Shown here: positions 6,979 through 11,075 of the stretch, one piece after another
Position numbering within the stretch: the first letter of the stretch is position 1
Layout of the letters: every line of letters starts with the position of its first letter
DNA from: Blastococcus sp.
GTDB taxonomy: Bacteria > Actinomycetota > Actinomycetes > Mycobacteriales > Geodermatophilaceae
Direction of reading: 5' to 3'
DNA length: 11,075 bases
NCBI GenBank assembly: GCA_025963345.1
Contig: JAOPUS010000070.1
Coordinates: 1-11,075, forward strand
Made by a program: the position numbers and the translations under genes
Notes under the pieces: model-generated
Told to the model about the DNA's origin: nothing
The model's input: the letters and a program-made list of their open reading frames with translations, nothing else
The model's database searches: none

Positions 6979-7838
6979 GCGGCGAGGAAGGCGCGGCCCG
7001 CGGCGCCGCGCAGCGGCTCGTCGCGGGTGACCACGCCGAGTTCCCAGGGCGGCGCCCCTGTCATCGTCGCAATCCCGATGCCCGTGAACATCTCGACGTC
7101 GATGCACGCCTGCGGGCCGTAGGCGATGCCTGTGCCTCGCTGCACCATCGTCAACACGGTGAGCCAGTCGTTGATCTCGACCCCGACGCGCCGGTCGACT
7201 CCGTGCTCCTCGAGCAAGCGGTCGAACAGCTCACGGGCCCGCCATCCCCGCGGGAGGTCGATGAGGAATTCGCCGATCACTTCGGCGGGATCCAGGTCCT
7301 CGGCACCCGCCAGCCGGTGGCCGGCGGGACAGACGAGGACGAGCGGTGTGCTGACCAACGGCTGGAAGCGCAGCGTCGGACTCATCCGGTCGATCCGCGG
7401 AGTGATGGCGAAGTCGACCGCCCCCTCGGTCACGAGGTCGATCATGTCCCGAGCGCCGACGGGGACGACGTGGACGTCCACGGCCGGGTGCTCTGCCTGG
7501 AACCGTCGGATCGTCTCGGCCACATCGATGCTTCGCGGCATGGCGACGGCGGCGAAGCGGACCGACCCGCGGACCAGTCCCCTGACCTGAGCAACGGCGT
7601 CGCGCGCCCGGTCGGCCTCGGCGAGGGCGCTTCTCGCCGGCTCGAGCAGGGCTCGCCCGGCATCGGTGAGCTCCGCGCCTCGGCGACCCCGGATGAACAG
7701 GTCGGTGCCCAGTTCTCGTTCCAGTCCCAGCAGCGACGCCGAGAGGCTCGACTGGACCATGAACAACCGCGCGGCCGCACGAGTGAACGAGCCTTGCTCG
7801 ACGACGGCCAGGAAGTGCTCGAACTGCCTCAGTTCCAC
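6942..7838 (-). CDS. LysR-family transcriptional regulator (paralogue B)
   Basis: A 298-residue LysR-type regulator that aligns without gaps to residues 1-298 of the LysR protein at 4922-5929, with 211 identities by hand count (about 71%). The winged HTH (MELRQFEHFLAVVEQGSFTR, MVQSSLSASLLGLE) is nearly unchanged, whereas the effector-binding region around residues 101-220 differs most. This suggests similar DNA sites but a different inducer. The GTG at 7838 is chosen because it gives the canonical LysR N-terminus and because the nucleotides just upstream are also shared with the paralogue. An ATG at 7898 is an alternative that would add 20 residues. Its 3' end overlaps the convergent TetR gene by 37 bp. 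The 126-bp gap upstream separates it from the response-regulator gene on the same strand, so it probably has its own promoter. Confidence 0.9.
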   Translation of the reverse strand: MELRQFEHFLAVVEQGSFTRAAARLFMVQSSLSASLLGLERELGTDLFIRGRRGAELTDAGRALLEPARSALAEADRARDAVAQVRGLVRGSVRFAAVAMPRSIDVAETIRRFQAEHPAVDVHVVPVGARDMIDLVTEGAVDFAITPRIDRMSPTLRFQPLVSTPLVLVCPAGHRLAGAEDLDPAEVIGEFLIDLPRGWRARELFDRLLEEHGVDRRVGVEINDWLTVLTMVQRGTGIAYGPQACIDVEMFTGIGIATMTGAPPWELGVVTRDEPLRGAAGRAFLAAYLERCREPITD

Positions 7839-7920
7839 TGCTGCAGAATCCGATGCCGAGGCCCGCAGGTGAAAACGGGCGTCCGTGCCGGCAGCCATCG
7901 ACGGATCCGGTGAATGGGCC

Positions 7921-7943
7921 CGCCACATGACCATTCGGTGGCG
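7921..7943 (-). terminator. Possible weak hairpin downstream of the response-regulator gene
   Basis: CGCCAC (7921-7926) and GTGGCG (7938-7943) can pair around an 11-nt loop, 21 bp beyond the response-regulator stop codon. A second overlapping repeat, GAATGG-N13-CCATTC (7912-7936), uses some of the same bases. There is no T-tract, so this could equally be a LysR binding site in the gap upstream of the LysR gene. Confidence 0.25.
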
Positions 7944-7964
7944 AGCACCGCGGATCGATACGCC

Positions 7965-9137
7965 TCAGCCGTGCACACGGATCCGCCGGGCCACACGCTT
8001 CTGCTGGGCGTAATTCTCCAAGCGACGGATCAAGGGATCGGTGACCTCGGTGCCCCGGCTGATGAGGAGGACCCCATCGGACGTGAAGACGTCGTCGAAG
8101 ACGACCAGGCCGGGTGCGAGGTCGTCGACATCGACGTCCCGGGGCGGCCCCTGGGCGTCCGTCACGTCGTGGAAGTCGACCAGCGCCTGCAGCACGCGGG
8201 GGTCGTAGGCGCCTTCGTCGGCCCGCAACGAGCTGATGGTGTCCTGCACGGACGGACGCTGGGACATGCCCGCATCGAAGTCAGCCGCCAGGCGCAGGAT
8301 CCTCGCGGCCAGGGGCAGGTCGTCGCCTCGGGGCACGCCCGGGGCCGAGCCCTCGCCGTCGTATCGGGCGCGCTGCCAACCGATCGCCTCCGCCACGCCT
8401 TCGAGCCGAGGGATCGTGGCCACCAGGTCGTGGCTGATCAGCGGGATCCTGTCGGCCATCTCGGCCTCGTCCTCCGTCAGCGGCCGCCCGGCATCCAGCT
8501 TCGCCAGGACGTTCGGCGGCAAGGTCACTCCGCCGAGGTGGGACAGCATCGCCGTCACCTCGAGGTCCCACGGCTCCTCGACCGCCAGCGCCTCGGCGAG
8601 CTCCGTGACGGTCCGGGTCACCCGCACCGCACGCCCGAACGCCGCGGGCTGCGCGAGTGACAGCGTGGCCGTCAGTGCCTCGACCGTGCGGCGAAGCGTC
8701 GTGCCGAGCAGCTCCTTCTCGGCGGTCACCAGGCGGTTGATCTCGACCGCGCTTCCGATCTCCTCCATCAGCACCTCGGGGGGGCAGGGCTTGGTCAGGA
8801 AGCGATAGATCTGTCCCTCGTTGACCGCGGTAATGGCGGACTGCGTGTCTGCCTGGCCGGTCAGGAGGATCCGCACGACGTCGGGATAGAGAGAACGGAC
8901 GCGGGAGAGGAACGTCGCTCCGTCCATCTGCGGCATGCGCATGTCGGACACCACGACGACAACCGGCTGCGACTGCAGCAATTCCAGAGCCTCCGCACCG
9001 CTGTTGGCGGTGTGCACCGTGAACTTCTTCCGCAGCTGCCGCCGCAAGCCGTCCAGAATGGCGATCTCGTCGTCCACCAGAAGAATCGGGGCGGCGTCGG
9101 TGTCCGCTCGGGCGAGCGGGCCATTGGAGAAGGTCAC
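7965..9137 (-). CDS. Response regulator with degenerate HD-GYP-type output domain
   Basis: A 390-residue cytoplasmic protein. Residues about 17-130 form a receiver domain with the acidic pair D22/D23 in ILLVDDE, phospho-acceptor D65 in SDMRMPQMDG, T93 in LLTGQAD and K116 in LTKP, all intact. Residues about 145-300 resemble the HD-GYP fold (MLSHLGGVTLPPNVLAKLDAGRPLTEDE, ARYDGEG), but the HD pair reads H200-L201 and GYP is replaced by GSAPG. The expected metal-binding histidines are also absent (FGRAVRV where H..RV is usual). Residues about 335-390 match the small domain often attached to HD-GYP response regulators (LAPGLVVFDDVFTSDGVLLISRGTEV). Phosphorylation by the divergent histidine kinase is likely; cyclic-di-GMP hydrolysis is not. 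The GTG start at 9137 has AGGAGT 6 nt upstream. Output may be protein-protein contact. Confidence 0.9.
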   Translation of the reverse strand: MTFSNGPLARADTDAAPILLVDDEIAILDGLRRQLRKKFTVHTANSGAEALELLQSQPVVVVVSDMRMPQMDGATFLSRVRSLYPDVVRILLTGQADTQSAITAVNEGQIYRFLTKPCPPEVLMEEIGSAVEINRLVTAEKELLGTTLRRTVEALTATLSLAQPAAFGRAVRVTRTVTELAEALAVEEPWDLEVTAMLSHLGGVTLPPNVLAKLDAGRPLTEDEAEMADRIPLISHDLVATIPRLEGVAEAIGWQRARYDGEGSAPGVPRGDDLPLAARILRLAADFDAGMSQRPSVQDTISSLRADEGAYDPRVLQALVDFHDVTDAQGPPRDVDVDDLAPGLVVFDDVFTSDGVLLISRGTEVTDPLIRRLENYAQQKRVARRIRVHG

Positions 9138-9228
9138 GGGTACTCCTGAGATTGCGTCTGCGGACGGTGCTACTCCTGACTGTCGTCAGCGCCCGCGCAC
9201 CGCTCAAGCAGACCAGCCCCCACTTCTG

Positions 9229-9245
9229 TCGATGGGACCCATCGA
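9229..9245. repeat. Perfect 17-bp palindrome, candidate operator
   Basis: TCGATGGG-A-CCCATCGA has two perfect 8-bp arms around one central base, in the middle of the region between the two divergent signalling genes. Arms of this length are unlikely by chance. It is a reasonable binding site for a dimeric regulator; it need not be the neighbouring response regulator, which has no evident DNA-binding domain. Confidence 0.6.
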
Positions 9246-9269
9246 GAACGCGTGATCAACACGGCGGTG

Positions 9270-9308
9270 CCGGATGTCGAGGTCTTAGTGCCGTCGTTCG
9301 GCATCCGG
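9270..9308 (+). promoter_or_regulatory. Leader hairpin upstream of the kinase gene
   Basis: CCGGATG (9270-9276) pairs with CATCCGG (9302-9308). The stem continues inward through a T-G wobble and CGA/TCG to give about 11 pairs around a loop of some 16-17 nt. It ends 13 nt before the kinase Shine-Dalgarno AGGAG (9322-9326), so it could affect translation if transcription starts upstream of it. A DNA-level operator is the alternative. Confidence 0.4.
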
Positions 9309-9331
9309 ATCGATGACCACCAGGAGTTCTC

Positions 9332-10906
9332 GTGCGCACTGCAGACGTTCTCGTCATGGAGGTACCGGGGTCGAGCGGCCCGGCGACAGCCACCGCGATC
9401 AGCCGGTCGACGCGATCCAGTCGCCTTGCCGAGATGGTCCTCCGCGGCCCGGGCCGGCATCGGCTCCGGAGTAACGGAGGCGTGATCGTCGCCGCCTGTG
9501 CCGTGGGGATGGCCTCGTTCGTCCTGGTGCTCGTCCTCGGTGCACCGCTAGAGAGCACCTGGCTGCCCGGTGCCGCTGCCGAGTTGCTGCTCATTACTGC
9601 CGGGCTGGCAGCGGCCGTTGGGACGACCTCGACATCGCTTCGCCTCCAGGGCGCGTGCCTCGACGAGGCCGACCAGCGGCTTGCCTCCCAGGTCGCCGAG
9701 CTGGCCCGCTATGCCGCCGTCGTGGCGGCCACTGACGACTGCATCGTGACCATCTCGCTGGACGGGCTCATCACCTCGTGGAACCCCGCGGCGGCGGAGC
9801 TCTACGGATACACCGCGGACGAGGTGCTGGGGCGGCCGGTCACGCACATCTTCTCGGCGGATGCCCCGGAGATGGTCGATGGGGTGGCACGAGTCATGGC
9901 GGGGGAGCGGGCCGCGTTCGAGACCGTGCACCTCCGCGGCGACGGCACCACGGTGCAGCTCCTCTTGACCCTCACCAGGTTCTGCGACGGTGCGGGTCAG
10001 GCCACTGGGATCGTCGGGATCGCCCGGAACATCGGTGAACAGAAGACCCGTGACGCCGAGGTCCACCAGGAATCCAAGCTCGAGTCACTGGGCCGGCTCT
10101 CCGCAGGCCTCGCGCACGAGATCAACTCGCCGATCCAGTTCGTCGGGGACAACGCCCGCTTCCTCGAGGAGGCCTACGTAGAACTCATCCGCGTGGTCGA
10201 GGTCTACCGGGGGCTGCTGGACACGGCGAACCCGATCGGCTGGATGGAGCGGCAGGAGCGGGTGCGCGAGGCGGAGGCCGGCATCGACTTCGACTACCTG
10301 CAGAAGGAGATCCCCAGCGCGGTCGAGCAGACCCTCGAGGGGATCGAGCGCGTCTCGACCATCGTGCGGGCGATGAAGACCTTCAGCCACCCCGGTCACA
10401 AGGATCAGGTCCCGGCGGACCTGAACGAGGCGGTGGGGGCCACTGTCACGGTGGCCCGTCACCAGATCAGGGACGTCGCCGACCTGCGGCTCGACCTGGC
10501 CGAGTTGCCGCCCGTGAAGTGCAACATTGCGGAGCTGAACCAGGTCTTCCTCAATCTCATCGTCAATGCTGCGGACGCGGTCGGGGAGACCGGGCGCCGC
10601 GGTCTGATCACCGTCGCTACCGCGGTGGACGGTGAGGACGTCGTCATCCGGATCACCGACACCGGCGGAGGCATCCCGGACGATGTGCGCTCGAGGATGT
10701 TCGATCCGTTCTTCACCACCAAGGACGTCGGCCGCGGCAGTGGGCAGGGGCTTCCGCTCGTCCGCGGCGTCGTGCAGGAAGGTCATGGTGGGAGCATCAC
10801 GGTGGAGTCCGTCCTCGGCGAGGGCACCACGTTCACGGTGCGCATCCCCATCGACGGTCTGAGGGAGCAGGAGGAGGCCCTCGCGGGCGTCGCCGTGTCC
10901 GCCTGA
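9332..10906 (+). CDS. Membrane-anchored PAS sensor histidine kinase
   Basis: A 524-residue sensor kinase. Two hydrophobic segments near residues 49-71 and 79-97 suggest a short membrane anchor with almost no extracellular loop. A PAS domain spans about 124-235 (DDCIVTISLDGLITSWNPAA, ELYGYTADEVLGRPV, GTTVQLLLTLT, GIARNIGEQK). The dimerisation/phospho-acceptor helix carries H262 in AGLAHEINSPIQFVGDN, followed by a longer-than-usual helical stretch to about 350. The HATPase domain shows the N box around N412 (LNLIVNAADAV), G1 DTGGGIPD (443-450), F box FDPFFTTKD and G2 GRGSGQGLPL (467-476), all intact. It should autophosphorylate H262 and pass phosphate to the divergent receiver protein. The sensed cue is probably bound by PAS, but no haem or flavin motif is evident. 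The GTG start at 9332 follows AGGAG (9322-9326); the later ATG at 9356 has no such site. Confidence 0.93.
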   Translation: MRTADVLVMEVPGSSGPATATAISRSTRSSRLAEMVLRGPGRHRLRSNGGVIVAACAVGMASFVLVLVLGAPLESTWLPGAAAELLLITAGLAAAVGTTSTSLRLQGACLDEADQRLASQVAELARYAAVVAATDDCIVTISLDGLITSWNPAAAELYGYTADEVLGRPVTHIFSADAPEMVDGVARVMAGERAAFETVHLRGDGTTVQLLLTLTRFCDGAGQATGIVGIARNIGEQKTRDAEVHQESKLESLGRLSAGLAHEINSPIQFVGDNARFLEEAYVELIRVVEVYRGLLDTANPIGWMERQERVREAEAGIDFDYLQKEIPSAVEQTLEGIERVSTIVRAMKTFSHPGHKDQVPADLNEAVGATVTVARHQIRDVADLRLDLAELPPVKCNIAELNQVFLNLIVNAADAVGETGRRGLITVATAVDGEDVVIRITDTGGGIPDDVRSRMFDPFFTTKDVGRGSGQGLPLVRGVVQEGHGGSITVESVLGEGTTFTVRIPIDGLREQEEALAGVAVSA

Positions 10907-10916
10907 CCCATCCGAT

Positions 10917-10962
10917 GTCGAGTCGTCGTCGTGTCGACGGGACGACACGACGACAACTCGAC
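10917..10962. terminator. Long near-perfect hairpin, likely bidirectional terminator
   Basis: Two 20-nt arms (10917-10936 and 10943-10962) pair with a single mismatch around a 6-nt ACGGGA loop. It lies between the kinase stop and the stop of the convergent gene at 10976. No U-tract flanks it on either side, so it is an unusual intrinsic terminator. The symmetric position between convergent genes supports termination in both directions. Confidence 0.65.
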
Positions 10963-10975
10963 TGTCGGTGATGGC

Positions 10976-11075
10976 TCAGCGCTGGGCGAGGTAGGCCGCT
11001 GCCGTCTCCCGCAGCCGGGAGTGCATGCCGTCGGCGACCACGGCGTCGGTGCCGAGGTACCGCTTCGCCAGCTTG
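10976..11075 (-). CDS. 3' end of an unidentified convergent gene
   Basis: Reading the minus strand from the window edge gives an open frame of 32 residues ending with YLAQR and a TGA at 10976-10978. The fragment includes KRYLGTDAVVADGMHSRLRE and has the third-position G/C bias of real genes here. The 5' end lies outside the window. The fragment is too short to identify a family; it is a soluble, helix-rich C-terminus. Confidence 0.6.
   Translation of the reverse strand, partial: KLAKRYLGTDAVVADGMHSRLRETAAAYLAQR

Larger units (their letters stand above)
9138..9331. promoter_or_regulatory. Divergent control region between response regulator and kinase
   Basis: This 194-bp region serves both the response-regulator gene (-) and the kinase gene (+). 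It holds the 17-bp palindrome TCGATGGG-A-CCCATCGA (9229-9245), the repeat CTGAC-N4-GTCAG (9176-9189), and TACTCCTGA twice, 30 bp apart (9141 and 9171). The first TACTCCTGA copy contains the response-regulator ribosome binding site on the minus strand. No clear -35/-10 pair could be assigned by eye. Confidence 0.5.

Noticed and set aside
7965..9137. Active cyclic-di-GMP phosphodiesterase as the function of the response regulator.
   Set aside because: The HD pair and GYP motif are both replaced, so catalysis cannot be supported.

Overview
The window is a very GC-rich stretch (around 70% G+C by eye, strong G/C bias at third codon positions) of an actinobacterial chromosome. The evidence is the codon bias, frequent GTG starts, TANNNT -10 boxes placed right before start codons (leaderless transcripts), and actinobacterial-type families such as a YkcB-like glycosyltransferase and a tandem GNAT protein. 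Genus cannot be fixed from the sequence; a soil actinomycete would fit. There is no tRNA, rRNA, CRISPR array, transposase or other mobile-element signature.

Layout. (1) 1-962, +: 3' end of a polytopic GT39/YkcB-type glycosyltransferase. (2) 1016-2656, +: a likely two-gene unit of a tandem-GNAT acetyltransferase and a maltose-O-acetyltransferase-type hexapeptide enzyme. (3) 2661-4906: a divergent pair, an XRE-cupin regulator (-) and a two-domain protein joining a thioredoxin-reductase-like flavoprotein (HCPYCHGWE) to a class I SAM methyltransferase (+). The 80-bp gap between them carries two TTGCC-type inverted repeats exactly 21 bp apart, a good candidate operator. (4) 4922-7838: a regulator-only block. 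A TetR gene (+) lies between two LysR genes (both -) that align without gaps over 298 residues at about 71% identity, so they are clearly a duplication. (5) 7965-10906: a divergent two-component pair, a REC plus degenerate HD-GYP response regulator (-) and a membrane PAS histidine kinase (+). Their shared 194-bp intergenic region holds a perfect 17-bp palindrome and a leader hairpin. (6) 10917-11075: a long terminator-like hairpin and the 3' end of an unidentified convergent gene.

How the parts may work together. The XRE-cupin/flavoprotein-methyltransferase pair looks like a self-contained thiol- or small-molecule-responsive module. By analogy with GliT plus S-methyltransferase protection in dithiolopyrrolone and epipolythiodioxopiperazine producers, the fusion may oxidise and methylate thiols, but this is inference. 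The LysR-TetR-LysR block has no enzyme of its own, so its targets are either the adjacent fusion gene or elsewhere. The kinase/response-regulator pair probably signals through protein contacts or a non-canonical output, because the HD-GYP catalytic residues are missing. The most notable items are the fusion protein with its putative operator, the duplicated LysR pair around TetR, and the catalytically dead HD-GYP output domain.
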